Assembly: GCA_018340375.1 (NCBI GenBank)
Contig: JAFFJZ010000002.1
Location: 61,622,001 to 61,686,000, forward strand
DNA from: Gonatopus flavifemur
Lineage: Eukaryota; Arthropoda; Insecta; Hymenoptera; Dryinidae
Direction of reading: 5' to 3'
DNA: 64,000 nt
The stretch's first letter is position 1. Each line of letters begins with the position of its first letter. The notes under the pieces were generated by a model, which was not told where the DNA came from, did no database searches, and saw only the letters and a program-made list of their open reading frames with translations. The translations under genes and the position numbers were made by a program. Shown piece after piece: positions 22,731 through 36,490 of the stretch.

Positions 22731-23839
22731 ACATGGTAGAGACGCCCATACTTGTCAATATGACATAATGAAATATGTCAGCGGTGTCCAGTTTCAAAGT
22801 GGAAATGATCTTTTGAACAAACTGTTATCACATGAATAAATATCAAAAGAGTTGAATGTACTTACAAATAGGAAAGATGAATAAATTTGCTGAAACATAT
22901 TTAGAAATCAATTCTGTGTTCCAGTGGTCGTTAATATTTCGTGAATACCGCAGATTCTTTCTAAAGTATTTCTGAAAAATTGTTGTGAAGTGGATATTCG
23001 GTAATTTTATTGTGCACGTCATAAGGCGACAAAATCGTACTTTTCACAAACTTTCAAATTTCTTGATAACTCGATGATTGATTCAAGCTTTTAATTCGTG
23101 GATGGAATCACCTCATTTGCAATACGGTTGTAATAACAAGTACATTCAAAGTTTCTGTGTTATTCATGATCATGTGCTTATATAACCTTAAAGCTGCTGA
23201 AAAATTTATCTTCTTAAACGTGTCTTAATCAAGACATCTTTGAAAAATCTTTCCAAGACTTCTAAAAGATATCTTTAAGAAGCGTTTGAAAGATATTTTC
23301 CTGGAAGACTTTAACAAAATATGTTGAAGAAGATAGATTGTCAGCAGGTTTAGGTTATAAATACCTGATCATATGAATTGACATGAATAACACTCGGAAT
23401 GTGCCTTTAATTATAATCGAATTACACATGTGATAAATTCTTTCAAAAATCGAAAGCTTGAAAAATCTATAAACATGCCAAGAGATTTTAAATTGTGCGA
23501 AAATTACGATTTTGTAACCTTTTAATACCCGCACTGGAATTAACGAATCTTCAAGACACAAATATTTTACAAATTACTGAACTTTTTACGCTCAATTTTA
23601 TGTACAGCCTTCAAGTAAATTCAAAAAAATTCTCATTCATACTCATTAATAAGTTATTCTTCAATAACGTTGGGATAGAAATAATTTAGGAAGAATCTGT
23701 GGTATCAACGACCAACTTATCTGACATTTGTTTATATAATAACAGTTTTTTCAAAAGATCGCTTCTACCCTGGAAATGTACACCACTGACACGATTCCAC
23801 TGTGTTATATTGACAATCATAACCATCAAAACCGAACCG

Positions 23840-23912
23840 TCTCTATAGCTCAGGTCACTGAAGCGTAAGTACATTGTAAGATGCGTGAGTTCGATTCCCG
23901 CAACCTCAAGGA
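23840..23912 (+). repeat. tRNA-like unit (right arm)
   Basis: ATAGCTCAGGTCACTGAAGC and GAGTTCGATTCCCGC are the A- and B-box-like parts. It is the inverted partner of the unit at 22655-22730. The T-arm pairs less well. Confidence 0.55.
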
Positions 23913-25000
23913 TTGAGATTAGTCAACTTCATAGGAGTGCGAGAGCGACAAAGACAAATAGGGGTGGAGGGAGGAGAAGGAAAAAGAAGAGGGTTAGAAT
24001 TTTTTTTCGTGAATAAATTCAAGCTTCTTCCAAGACATTTTTATAAATTTTGCCAGACATCTTCAAGAAATCTTGAAGAACTCTTTTAGATTTCTTAATT
24101 TCTTCTTAAAGATATCTTGGAGAAGTCTCCGAGACATCTTTTAGAAATCTATTCATGTTGCATAAGACATCTTTTCGAATACGAAAAGATATCTTTCAGA
24201 AAATTCCTCAAGACTTCTTGTACTTTTGGAAGATATCTTTTAGAATTCTAAAAGATATCTTCGTATCTGTTTGGGGCACTTGTGCTACATTTTCACACTA
24301 AAAAATTCGCAATCTGAACAGCACTTCTACAAGTAACACATTATTCTTTATTCAAAAATAATACTTACTGGTATAAAACTCCAATGATTGGAATACTTTC
24401 ATTCTATAACTTCAACTCCCTGTCTAAAAGAAAGATGCTTTCAATAGACAAAAGAATGAGAATACAACATGATGATGTTCTATCATTTGGGTAGTATTTG
24501 TAAAGACAATTGCCGTTTATCATTATTGAGATGTAACATCGTAATTTACCGACTTTCTTTAGTATAAATACAGAGCCGGCATTGCTTTGAATACTGTATT
24601 CATATGTAACAAAAATGAAACATCATTAATTTATATCGCATACATGTGGTTTGATATTTTTACGTAGTAAAATCGTAAAATTGGTGAGAAAATCGTATTT
24701 ATCTTTGAGGATTCTCGTTAAAATAAGATTGAATCATATGAACTTTCACTTTTCCACAAAATAAGAAATGAACACTGATTTAATTACGATCAATATCTGC
24801 GGATTTGCGATGGGAACCTGTGAAAGAACAAATTTTTAACAATAATATTGCATATCAAATGTCAGCAAAGTCCTGCTAATGCAAGTATGGTCCTCTGTTA
24901 CGATTGTAACGTCGTAATTTATAAGATAATATTTTTTCCGTGTACAATATATCCCTATCGGTTCCCATATAGTTTTTGATTCTTCTAATCAGTTGTTCAA

Positions 25001-25238
25001 AACATCCCTGGTAAAACAAGTCTGTTGAAACCCACTAATTAATGAAATTCAATGCAAACTTTGCAACGGTGAATGACCATTCAAACTCATTCAATTTCCA
25101 CTGAATCTCATTAATTTAATCGTTCTCAATGGGTTTCAACGGGTTTGAACAAGTGTGAATAGTTATTTACCGTTGCAAAGTTTCTATTGAAACTCATTGA
25201 TCAATGGGACTCAATAGAGTTTTTAAACCAGGGATGTT
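25001..25238. mobile_element. Foldback MITE, AACATCCCTGG ends
   Basis: AACATCCCTGG and CCAGGGATGTT bound inverted arms. The inner AAACTTTGCAACGGT / ACCGTTGCAAAGTTT pair exactly. The arms contain several GAAACTCATT-like repeats. Confidence 0.85.
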
Positions 25239-28200
25239 ATGTTAAAGAATACCCAAAACACATTTTCCTACGTGGGCTGTATCTGTGTTTTGGGACGGAC
25301 ATATCAGAAACGAAGAAACCGGCTGATACAGGAAATCATCCAGAGATACTGTTCTAGTTAATTGTATAAAAAATATAAATCACCGTTATATACGAATTTC
25401 ACGTCATTGATATAAAAATTTTGATTCAAAAGTGATCATTCGATTCTCATTTTTTGTCAGTGAATGCAAATCGAAGCTGAATGAATGATTCCTCCTTCCA
25501 TGTTTTGTGATGAACGTTTCAATGTGATATTAACCCCTGAATGAAAATGAGACTGAATTACTGTTACTTCGAAAAAAGTTGGTACAAAAGAACGTCTTCG
25601 TTCTCTCAGAGTCTTTGTGGTCAACTCGTTTGAGTTCATTAGAGTGCTTGAGAGTTTATCGTTGAATCTTTGGCGTTAAAAGTTTCCACGTTGAGAAGAA
25701 GGAAATTGATGGAGCAACGAGGGATGAAAAATTAATCGTGAATTCAAGGATAATGATGATGGTTGGGAATGGAAATATGTGATAATATTTCATTGTTACA
25801 ATGGTTCTTGGAAAATGCTACGAACCTTGTGAAATTCGTGGCCATATATGATGCAATATTCTGTACAGCGTGAATAGCGTCTTAGGGCAATCAAGTTGCA
25901 ATTATCTTAGGTATGTGCGAGCAAATATGCCGGAGGTTACGGATAACTATAATTTCACCATCATCATCGTTCTGGATTGATGTTGAGAAGAGTAAGTTAT
26001 GTTGTTAAGGATAGAATGCTATGGGGGTATGGGGTGTGAAGATTCATCATCGTCTCATCGAATCTTACTCAACCGAAGTATCTAAACCTTGGAGAATTTG
26101 ACTTCTCCCTTAATTTCTTCTTGATTCAGCAACCTGCGAATATCAGGGATACGTCGAAGAATGAACGAAATGAAATGAATTGAGATAAAATTGAGATCAT
26201 GGACATAGAAGAGGTGAGAGAATCAGATGGATGAAGATTTACGTGTACTGTTTCCAGCAATCGATGGAACAAGGAATTTGTAACTTTGAAATTTATATGT
26301 TCAATCAGGATCCGAAATTGATTCAACAATATACCGGTCTGCTTTCCTTAGTTTAGTTTCTCCCGTGTATCGAGAATCGAAGTCTTCAAACTCTCCTTTA
26401 ATCGATACGTAATCAATCTTATTTGATCCCATCTCGTTACTCGCTTCTCAATCTGTCTGTCCCTCAATCTTCATCCCTTCGGTTCTTGATAAACTAATTT
26501 TTGAAGATTCTCGTATTGAATTCAAATGCTATTTAGATAACTTCTTGGAATGAAATAATACCTCGCAGCGCTCGAATGATTTATACAAAAAATATACTAA
26601 GCATGCACATTCTCCGGATCATTCACCGAAACATGAGCTTAACCAGCTTTCTAGAATCTCAGAGATCGCTAACCCACGAAAGAAGTAGTTCACGAGATCC
26701 AGGATCATGATTCTTCTTGTAAAAATCCTCGACGATCCCTCGTACGAAGAACATCTGGAAGTGAACGGATTGACGTATCAACGAGCATCAACCAACGACT
26801 AAAAGAAAATGATTAATTGATTTTTTTCACAACTTCTCGAATGTTTAACTCAAGTAGCAGTTACGTAACTTCATTGATTGTGGAGAGGATATTCAAATAC
26901 AAGTATCGCTTAATGCATGAATGAAAGCACATACAAATGAGAGTGCAATGAAATTCATCTCTCATACATAACACGTACAATTAGACACGAAGAAACTGAA
27001 TTATGGTAGACATAAACCAAGACATACATTCCATCTATTCGTAACCAAAGTTCGCCGAACAATACTGCATAAATTCAAGAAGAGGAACAATACGGGTATC
27101 TATATTCCAAAACAAACCAAGGAATCCCACAATGACAAGTATCAAACAATGCAAACAGCAGAAAATAGAAGTGGCCATACTGTATACGATCTTCCAATTC
27201 GCATATACGAACACATTAGTTTCGTGAAATTATGCTACAGGTTTGCCACTCCTAACACCGATGATGCCATTAAATTTTTCTTCATGTCTGTGGACACGAA
27301 ATTTGCATTGGACATAAAATTAGATAAGCGAAAATGTATAAGAGGCGAGTAATACATAACGTACGTAACCATGTGCCTTATCGGATAATGAAGATCTCTA
27401 CAACGCGACCAGAGATTTATCCCTTGCATTGGGATCGCTTCGCTTGCAGGCGATCATGTATCGTTCGTTAATTTCATGGAATTATCAGAAAAATCAAATT
27501 CTCCTCATCTTTGTCATCGAAAAAATGTTCGCCACACCCGCATTTTTGGGATGGTTAATGCGGTGATGAATAATTCGTTAATTGTGTAGAATTGATGGAA
27601 GAAATGGAGCATATTCCCAAGCAACAACAAAAGTTCAAAGTATATGAAAAATAGGAATTGAGATACGAAGAACATATCATGAACGTTCATGGAATATTTG
27701 AATGAGACTGTTTTAAATATATTTGAACGTACAAAGTCCATTCGAAATGTAAGATATTCATTCAATCGACGTTCGATTAACGTACCATCGTATATATTCG
27801 ATTACATAGGTTCGATGAATAGGGGAGAGTCGCCGGGTGTGGGACACCTCCGGTTATGGGACAGTCAATTTCCTTTGACATGTCGTAACAAAACTCAGGA
27901 TGTTTGAAGCCTGAAATTTTTCTTACATCATAAACAAGTTTTTGACATGAATTTGAAGTCCATCAACGCACGCGTACACCTTTGTATAAATAGTGCGTCA
28001 AAATCAAGGAGAAGAAAACAAGCTCAAATATTCAAAAGAGGGCTTTTATTTCAGGTAGATACACAGGAAAAAAAAATATCTTGTATCAAGACCAGGGCCG
28101 CGGAGTCGAAGCGTTCACATAGCCGACTCCGACTCCGGCTCTAGTGTTTATTCTCATGAATAAAAATTCCAAAAGAACCAAACTTGTACATGAGATAGAC

Positions 28201-31200
28201 ATTGTTCGTTACCGAGGTTTTTCGACCTGTGTTTCAATATTTTATTTATTGATATATTATTGAAGTTTGATTTGCTAAATATGTCGAGGCTCAAATGCAA
28301 ACAATACAACAGAATTCCAAGTCGTAACTAACTTTAATGTTCTATTTCAAAATTTTATGCATGAATTATTTCTCCCATAAACATTGTTCAACAGATATAA
28401 ATACTCCAAATGTTAGAAAAAACTTCGTCAACAACTCTCGACAAAGAATTTTCTCTAAAACTTTCATTCGTGAACCGTTGATCTGATGCAGTACATACAT
28501 TTGTATGTTTTTATATGCAGCAGCTTATTGAACAATTATAACCAACAGGGTGGATGAAGAAGCACGTTTCTTGATTATTTCAAAATATAATAAACAAAAG
28601 AATAAATAAATCAAAAATATTTTGTTTCTGAATGTTTTCATTCTTCACTGTAAAGAATAAATGTGGAATATTTCACCAAAAATCTTCCACCATGAATAGG
28701 GAACTTGACATCCTGATTCGGTAGAGTTTCCCCTTACTTTTCGGAGGATCAACACCCAAAAAACGGAATAGTTCCTCAAAATGGAAGAAAATCCCGTATT
28801 TTTGATGGAAAAACAATTCTCCCACGACCAGGGGATGGGATATATTTTCCATGTACGTTTGTCAATGAAATTTCCAATTCTTGGTAATTGAAATGAGAAT
28901 TCATTTATGTAGTGCTACTTGGGTCGTTGTATAACGAATGCTGGTATTTTGAACAAATATTTATCATCAATTCAAATTATATTTTAGCGAGAAACCATCA
29001 ATTTATATTCTAACTATACATAATTAAACACAACTCATAAGAATCAAATATAAAACCATCAAAGGCTTAAATATTGCAGTGCTGAGCACGTAGAGAAGAC
29101 TGATTTCATAAACTAACTAACGTCTACGAGTGTTCGTGACTTGCACTTGCTCAAAATAGCAATATAGATAACCTTTATAGACTACTGGAATGCTGATGAG
29201 AATCGTGACTACAAACTCTCGGAAAATATATAAAAAGTTATGAAATTCGCGTAAAACTTCGTACGACAGGTGAGATTGAAGCTTTTGAAATTTTTTACGA
29301 TGAATTCCTCTATTGATAATCTACTGTTACGATGATTTACCATTCATCAGCAAATTCTGGAAATTCCTTTCCTCCTTTCTATACATACTTATTTTCATTG
29401 TACTTAGATTACATCCTGAAAACTCTATGAGACACAGAGTGTGTGGAAATTGCATCGCTCGAGGATACAACGACATTAGTTAGCCAAAGCTACCACCTAG
29501 GGCAAAAACAACGGAAATTGAACTTCCCACAAATGTCTTTTAAAGTGAGATAAATCGAACACATTCCCGTTTGAAGTGCCTGGCATCAAACTATCCTCTA
29601 GGAAAGATTTTCACCGAGTGTTTTATCAGATAGAAGCACCGTCCGTATGAAGGAAATTGAAGGAAACTGTCTTTTTGAGAGCAACCGAATTGCAAAATCA
29701 ACGTTCGAGATTGATACTCTCTCTCTTTTGTCAATCGTCGAAGAACGGAATGCAGGGGAGCCAGATATCTTCAACTCTGTTCCATCATAATTTCATTCAT
29801 GAATTACTCTTGATTCCAAGGATATTCCAATCGATATTCTCAATTAACAATCTGGGAATTTGGATGGAGATGATTTCAGTTCTCCAACAAAATCCGTCAG
29901 ATTAGAACGGATAGCCCTGTCTTAAGGTTTTTTTAGCTGAGCAATATCAATGTGTCAAGATTATCCTACTTTCCTTTTCTCGGAGAAAGAAAGAAGAAGA
30001 AGAAGAAAAGAAGAGAGGTTTTGCATCCTCGACCGTTTCAACATACAATGAATGAACATGACCTTAATGTTGGATTCTCCAAGCAAAAACAAAGAGAATT
30101 TTTCTTTCAGCTAACATTTGTCTTTCATGAAAGTAAAAGTATATCTGTGACTGCGAATTCAACGTTGAATTATTTCATACGCAAAGCGACATGAACTTCC
30201 TCAAAAGGAATTGAAAACAGAAAACTGAACTGATGGATTTCTAGAAAATTAAAAGGAAAATCGATACAATTTAGAATAAATTTTCAATAAAATTCATCCA
30301 TCATCGATTATAGAATAAATATGTTTGAAGAAGAATTTCTCAATTCTTCTTTGAAGATCGTTTTGCCAATTATCGTTCTTTGAACTGTTTTTCATGTTCC
30401 TCTAACCCAGAGGCAATCACGAACAATATAACCTGTTCGGTTACATCATCATGTACGATAAAACATTGATCTCTTCGGAATTATATATCCTTTTTTTCGA
30501 GTATAAAGACATTTTTGTTCCAACATATTGTGAAAATGAACTCTCAAATATCTTTCCCCAAGAAACTACAGAATTTTCCAACAAAAGATTCTCCCCTTTT
30601 GTTATGTGCTCTCTTGAAATTTTAATTCCTTCTCGTTTTTCCTTTTGCAGAAGATGTCATTATCAATTAAGATTTATATATTAAATCCAGAATTTTCTGA
30701 TTGATATTCTATATAAGTTGAAACCGTATATTTTCCGGTAATTACATCATTCATTATTGTGAAATATATTTCGCTTTTCGTATAAGTACCAAAGTGGCTA
30801 GGGAAAGTTTCAAGAAATTTCGATATGGTTACGTGGACTCAATACAGCGTTGAAAATTCAATAGAGATTCATCGAACGTCCATTTCGATTGCAAGTAAAT
30901 ACGGTTGAACTCCGCTGAATGAACGTCGTTGTACCGAATGCATCTAATATCAATGCTCTATGAAGTTTCTCGTTCCACTTGATATATCTGTGATTCAAAC
31001 GGATGCTTGTCATCATCAAGCCATAAGAAATAGTCTAAGTAAATTGATTTGATCAGGAAAAAAAACAAAATTAATTATTCATTCAAATAATGGTCAGGTA
31101 CGATTTTTGCGATCAATTATACAATTTGAGATAAAAAAAAGAATCGAGTGAATTGTTAGCCATAAAGTTTCCGGTCGACGTATTGATTCTTAGGATGTAA

Positions 31201-34200
31201 CCCACATTTGACGAGATTCGGGACCCTCATTGGTAATTAGCAGCTTCGAAACATCCTCAACATGAAATTTATTGGGGTGTTTGTACGTGCTCAGGGTTAC
31301 ACCGGCTTGATCAGCACAACTTAACTTGGACGATGTCTTGGACTTGGAAGAAAGTACAACTGCTCGTTGAAGAAATAAGTAAATAAGCAAATAAATCGGT
31401 GAATAAATAAAAGCGAATAACATTGTTGCAATGCTTGTTAAAAGTTGGTAGGTACAAAATAAATTCATTTTCCAGTTCAATGAATAAAATATATCCACAC
31501 AAAATAAATTCTGCTTTTTGTTGAAAACTTTGAGTCCTCGTTTTCAATTTTTCCATACATTTTAATCCAATAAATATTGATATAATGAGCATTGAGGATA
31601 TGGATGATTCTATTGTAGTTTCATCTATATGAATTATGCCACACCTTAGTGGATGATAAACGTGGTTTGGTGATAAAAAAAAACAATCACGTTTCTTGCC
31701 ATTTCGATTTCTTTCCACGAAGAACTGTATTGAAACTTCATCGGAGCTTTTAAAAAGTTGAAACGTTGATTGTTATCGGTTGATGATTTTGAAATATAAG
31801 TTTGACAAAACACCGTATAGAGATGAACATTCGTTGGCGGGTATCGATTTCCTCGAACAAATTCAAACTTTTTTCCCGTTTCTTCACATTATATTCGACA
31901 CACCGAAGATCAACCGACGTAACGTCTCACCAAGGCACTTTAATTAAAAAGTATTTTCAGGAACAATGTGATCTTTGCTGTTGCAAGCTTACCTGCATCG
32001 ACTACCTACACTCTTTCCCTGCTATCACTTTTTTTTATCTTGTACATTGCCGACAGCAGAGATCTCTTCGAGCCACAATCTTCCCCCCTTTTCCTTGAAC
32101 TTTGAGAAATATAATAATAAAGCAAGTAAATAATAGAATAGCGAATTCCTTGCTCACTCTCGTTAATCATCTCACGTTCGACGATTCAACAAAACTGTTA
32201 TTCTTCGTTGGAGGTGATATATTATATTTCATAGAATTTTTGTGTCATTTTATCAGAATTTATGCTTTCTATCGTGAGTTTCATTATGTTAAGTGAGATC
32301 GATATTCCTGACCTAGACGAATAGATATTATTTATATTTTTTTTTATGTAAAACCACGTGAAAATATGCAATTGTTTTTACGATTGTGAGGGGCTGTAAC
32401 TGAGAAACTTTGTTGCATCAAGAGAATAATCGAAACTATTCAAGGAATGTTTAAAAATCTTCAAGTTTACGCACTCTCAACTTTTTTTTAGTAACAATTC
32501 GTTGAAGTCAGAGAATTTTATGTTTAAGATTTTTTCCCGAGTCAAGAAAATTTGACTTAAAAATAATGTAACCGAGAAATCGAATTTTCATCAATTTGTC
32601 ATGCTGCATTTGTTGTTAACGCTAATTATAAACGGACTTGGAATATTTTGGAAGTTCGTCATCAAAGCAGGGAAATATGAGGTTCCGTTAGATTGAAATG
32701 AATTATGTATTTACAATCAAGAAATTTATAAAATTCTCCATCCAATACACAATTTGAGAGAATTATGTCGTCGAAGTTTGAATCATTTATTGAAACAAAG
32801 TAGTAATCGAATAACAAAATACTCAGCTGTTACGGATTCAAAATCTCGCAATACATACTTCAAACGAGAAGATAAATGATGATCATTCATCAGATTGAGA
32901 AAATTTGAACTTTCGTTACATTTCTACAAAAGATTCATACTTCAAAAACATGACAGAATTTGGATGGAAATTTTTCTCTTTTAACATCGGGTTTATATAT
33001 CATGTAACGCTTCGTCCTAAAAATTCACATAGATTTTATTTTCATAACTATTTTGAATTTTGAAAACGGTGAATCACTTTTAATGTCAATGATAATTTGA
33101 TATGATACAGATGACGCGTCGATGATAATATTTTCCAACGGCTTTTGAAATGTCCCAATATTTGGCATACAAAAACGTGGATAAATAGGATATAGGGTTT
33201 CTCGTGCTGTTCTCAAATATGATTTTCAAGCAACAAAATCACAAATAGGAACATACCCAAGCGGTTTCAATTTCAACAGAAATAGATCTCAGTAAATTTT
33301 TATTGGAATCAAATCCCCTGTCAAGGGGATCCCCTGAATTGAGGTTTTTGATATGAACTATCATCAACGTAAGAGCTCAAAAGATCTGCGGTTCGGCAAC
33401 ATGGAGTCCAAAAGTTATTTATGATTAAAAGAAATATGTAGAACTGAATCATCAATGATGGTTGAAATTCTGAACCCCGCGTCCTTTTACAGAACTTTTA
33501 CTTGTGAAAATTTCAAATGCTTCAGACCAACAAAGTAAAAAGTAAAACTGACTTTCAACTTGAATATCAGCTTATTTCAAGATGCAGCCAAAACTCGTTT
33601 CCTTTTAGCTGAAAGTAAGCATCGAAAACAAATGCCGACACAATAGAAAAGACTGAATTTCCGTCAAGTCTTGAAGTAAGATAGATGCAGCCACTTTTAG
33701 TCGGACTTTTCACAGTGAAACTTGGAAATTCTTTATTATCACATTATTCTTCATATATAATATATATTTTTTTTTTGTGTTAGATACCAAATTATCAGGT
33801 AATTGAAATCATCAGTTTCGAATTATTGACATTGTGAAACTTATCACGTGTAAGATATAATTATTCGTAGCTACGATATCCCCTCCGATAATAACAATTA
33901 CAAGTTGAATGACATTGTTCGTGAAATTGAATACGTCAATACCACGATAAAGGAAGTTACCTTATCGCCTTAATCAAACTTGGCGGGGAATTGTAATCAA
34001 CTCTATCAAAATCGGTAGCAAAATGGAATACGCTATCAAAATATCAGCGCACCTGCAAGTGTTATAGATTCGTCGATCAAGAGTTTCGAACATGTGGTTT
34101 TGTTCCATTATAGTTTCCGTTGCGTATCAAGAAGCACAAAAGGAGAAGAAAATTGAGAGAGAAAACAATACGATAACGATTGCAGAGAGAAAAATTCTAA

Positions 34201-35230
34201 GATAAAAGAAAAAAAGGTGGGGAAGAACGGCTACGGAAGTAAGAAGCTTTAACCTATAAAGCTTACGAAGTACCTTAAAGCTTACTGCCAAGTCCACTGC
34301 CTTCTTTTTTTATTTTCCTTCCATCCTTCGTTCCTCCCACACTTATTTTTGGGCGTTCACGTATACATCTTCTTCTTTCACTCTCTTACTTTTACGAGTC
34401 CTTGTTTCAACCTGAGAGAGTTTTTTCATTTCCTTCATTTTTCCATACCATCTACTTATCACCTTGTCTTTTTCCACGTCAGTCCGACGTCGATTTGTCC
34501 CCGTTCTCAGATATTCTCTCAGCGTTTGTTCTTCGCTTTAACGTCTTCACGATTACATAAGGAATTAATTATACGCATCGATTTCAAGATTCGATACTAC
34601 TCAAATATTGAAATATCAAATGAGAATCATTTGAGAAGTCGTTGAATGTTTGAAAGCTCACAGATTTTATAATTCTCAGAATTTTTCATTATATGTTTTT
34701 CCCGGTAAGTCTTCCAACACGTTTAATACGATGATACGAAATTTTAACGCCTCTCTCGTCTAGATATACGGTATGAAACTTTTCTCATACGCTACGTAGT
34801 TTTCTAACTTTAAAAGAAAACTATCACGTTTCTTATCTCTCAGTGCCATCACATTTTACTCTCCAAGTTTTGACTTCAGCGGCAGATGGTCGTATATTTT
34901 GTCACCTTGAAAAATCGCATCTCATGGCTCTGAAGTGGAAGTTGCGTTCATCCAATCTTTCCTTACAATATTCCTTCTGTCAACCACAATACCTGCACGC
35001 GGTGTGTATGAATATTCTAGATTTGACGATCAGAAGACCTGAAAATATACGAGGTGTTGGGGCTGTAAGCTTCGACTGGGGGTCTGTTGGAAAATTTGTA
35101 GACGAGATTTATGATGAACATCAACTGAGTGTAGATCGTAGGCGCAATGGTGATGACAAGCCAGAAACAAGTCGATGCTTTATTTTGCGCTAAAAAAGAG
35201 CAATGAAGTCACTTATGAGGCATGCCATGC
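25239..35230. other. Long intronic stretch, no gene or element recognised
   Basis: This is the largest repeat-poor part of the window. A short GC-rich patch at 28090-28140 (CCGACTCCGACTCCGGCTC) and GGGACA motifs near 27840 are isolated. The open frames lack protein features. Confidence 0.5.
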
Positions 35231-35235
35231 TGTTA

Positions 35236-35509
35236 TACTCTCTAAAATTTCTAGAGTGAGATTTCACTCTTCAGCCAGCCAAAAGTGAGCCTGTCAAGAT
35301 TTTGAGTGAAATTTCCACTCTTTTAGAATGATATTGTAAGGCTTGAGTTTGGAAACTCATAGCCACTCAAATTCTGGAGTCAATTTTTCACTCTAAAAGA
35401 GTGAGGGTTCACTCGAAACGAGTAAAAATCCCATTCGAAGCGGACTGACTCATTCCTGAGACTTAGTGGAGTGAAACACGTGATTTTTCACTCTTTCAGA
35501 TTCAGAGAG
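35236..35509. mobile_element. MITE 'CACTCTTTTAGAGTG' family, copy 1
   Basis: The ends CTCTCTAAAATTTCTAGAGT and CACTCTTTCAGATTCAGAGA are inverted, with TA at 35234-35235 and 35510-35511. Many internal CACTCT/AGAGTG steps can pair. Other copies are at 38296-38789. Confidence 0.75.
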
Positions 35510-35671
35510 TATAGAGAAGAGTTTGAGATAAAATTGGTCAGGATGGTTTAACAATAGCAGGTCATCTTAAGTCCCTGGTAAAAATGAAGCGTATACACAA
35601 AGCGCAAAGGAAGCGCATACGAAGCGAAAAATGTTTCAATTCCCTTCTCCTGGAGCGTGTGATGCTCTATA

Positions 35672-36268
35672 CCCGAAGAGAACATGAAGTTTCAGCGAAC
35701 GTTCAGATTAGATCAGTATAGATAGGATCGAAGGTTCATGAAAACTAACTTTTAGATTCACAAACGTTTGTCAAAAGTACTACGAACGTGGAAATGTCCG
35801 CCTCAAAATACTTTCAGAAAACATAGATGGAACGTTCATTGAAGGTTCATCGAAGGTTTGACGAAGCTTCACAAAAATATCTACACGGAAAAAAGAAAAC
35901 ACTACTGGTTACTGTGAATTACAGCGACCGGTTGAAAAACAAATGAAAACACGCTTGGATAATGAGGATTAGCGCGATCACAGTGATGGGCATTGTAATG
36001 AAATGCGTCAACGCTGACTGTACAGTAATGAGGACTGGGAAACGCAGTACTGCATAGAATGAATTTGAGTTTCAGTGTATTTTTGTGATTCACAGTAACC
36101 ATTGCTGTTTTCTTTTTTCCGTGTAGGTATTTTTGTGAAGCTGCGTCAAACCTTTGATGAACCTTCAGTGAACGTTCCATCTATGTTTCCTGAACGTATT
36201 TCGAGGCAGACATTTCAACGTCCGTAATCTGATCTGAATGTTCGCTAAAGCTTCATGTTCTCTTCGGG
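35672..36268. mobile_element. Foldback L, copy 1
   Basis: The ends CCCGAAGAGAACATGAAGTT and inverted CTTCATGTTCTCTTCGGG. The arms include TTCATCGAAGGTTTGACGAA and complement. It is split by the MITE at 35884-36123. A second copy lies at 36972-37376. Confidence 0.85.
35884..36123. mobile_element. MITE nested in foldback L
   Basis: CACGGAAAAAAGAAAACA at the left and TTTTCTTTTTTCCGTG at the right, with TA on both sides (35882-35883, 36124-36125). ACTGGTTACTGTGAATTACA and its inverted counterpart pair inside. Confidence 0.85.
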
Positions 36269-36436
36269 TGGCTGTAAAGTGATGAAATCATACGTTTCAT
36301 ATACGCTTTATCAGCTTTCGATCCCGTTTCGCACACGTTTCATGTGACGTGAAAGTGGGTTATATCAAGCGTATGCGAATCACATCTATTCTGTCTTCTG
36401 ATAATATGTCCGAGCAGTCGATACCATCGACGATCC

Positions 36437-36490
36437 ACGGCTCAGTGGATGAGACCGTCGACTGCCATGGTGAAAGTCATGGGTTCGAGT
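36437..36490 (+). repeat. tRNA-like sequence split by an insertion
   Basis: CGGCTCAGTGGATGAGACC is A-box-like and TGGGTTCGAGT is B-box-like. The sequence resumes at 38043 as GTTCGAGTCTTATT after the element at 36491-38042. It is likely SINE-derived. Confidence 0.5.

Larger units (their letters stand above)
22336..24275. mobile_element. 1.9-kb foldback with tRNA-like sequence in both arms
   Basis: The left arm (22336 to about 22870) and right arm (about 23700 to 24275) are inverted copies. From the ends inward both have CCCAAC/CCCAAACAGA, many AAGATATCTT and GATGTCTT steps, TTCTTTTTCCTTCTCCTCC, a tRNA-like unit, and TCAAAAGATC. The middle holds another AAGATATCTT cluster (23215-23310). No protein frame was seen. 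The short repeats resemble those of 47488-47823, including TGCAACATGAATAGA. Confidence 0.75.

Noticed and set aside
22655..23912. Functional tRNA genes
   Set aside because: Only A- and B-box-like parts are convincing; acceptor and anticodon stems do not fold, and both units lie in transposon arms.
28648..28860. MITE beginning CACTGTAAAGAATAAATG
   Set aside because: No matching right end was found.
31190..31718. Overlapping minus-strand frames of 102 and 135 residues
   Set aside because: There are no domains or splice context, and the frames compete with each other.
33790..33812. ATTATCAGGTAATTG as a recursive splice site
   Set aside because: The T tract is about 20 bases too far upstream and the donor is weak.
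34690..34720. TTTTTCCCGGTAAGTC as a second recursive splice site
   Set aside because: The base pair before GTAAGT is CG, not the required AG.
34843..35193. 116-residue plus-strand open frame preceded by a pyrimidine tract and CAG
   Set aside because: It has no recognisable domain and no clear donor, and its low-complexity composition fits chance.
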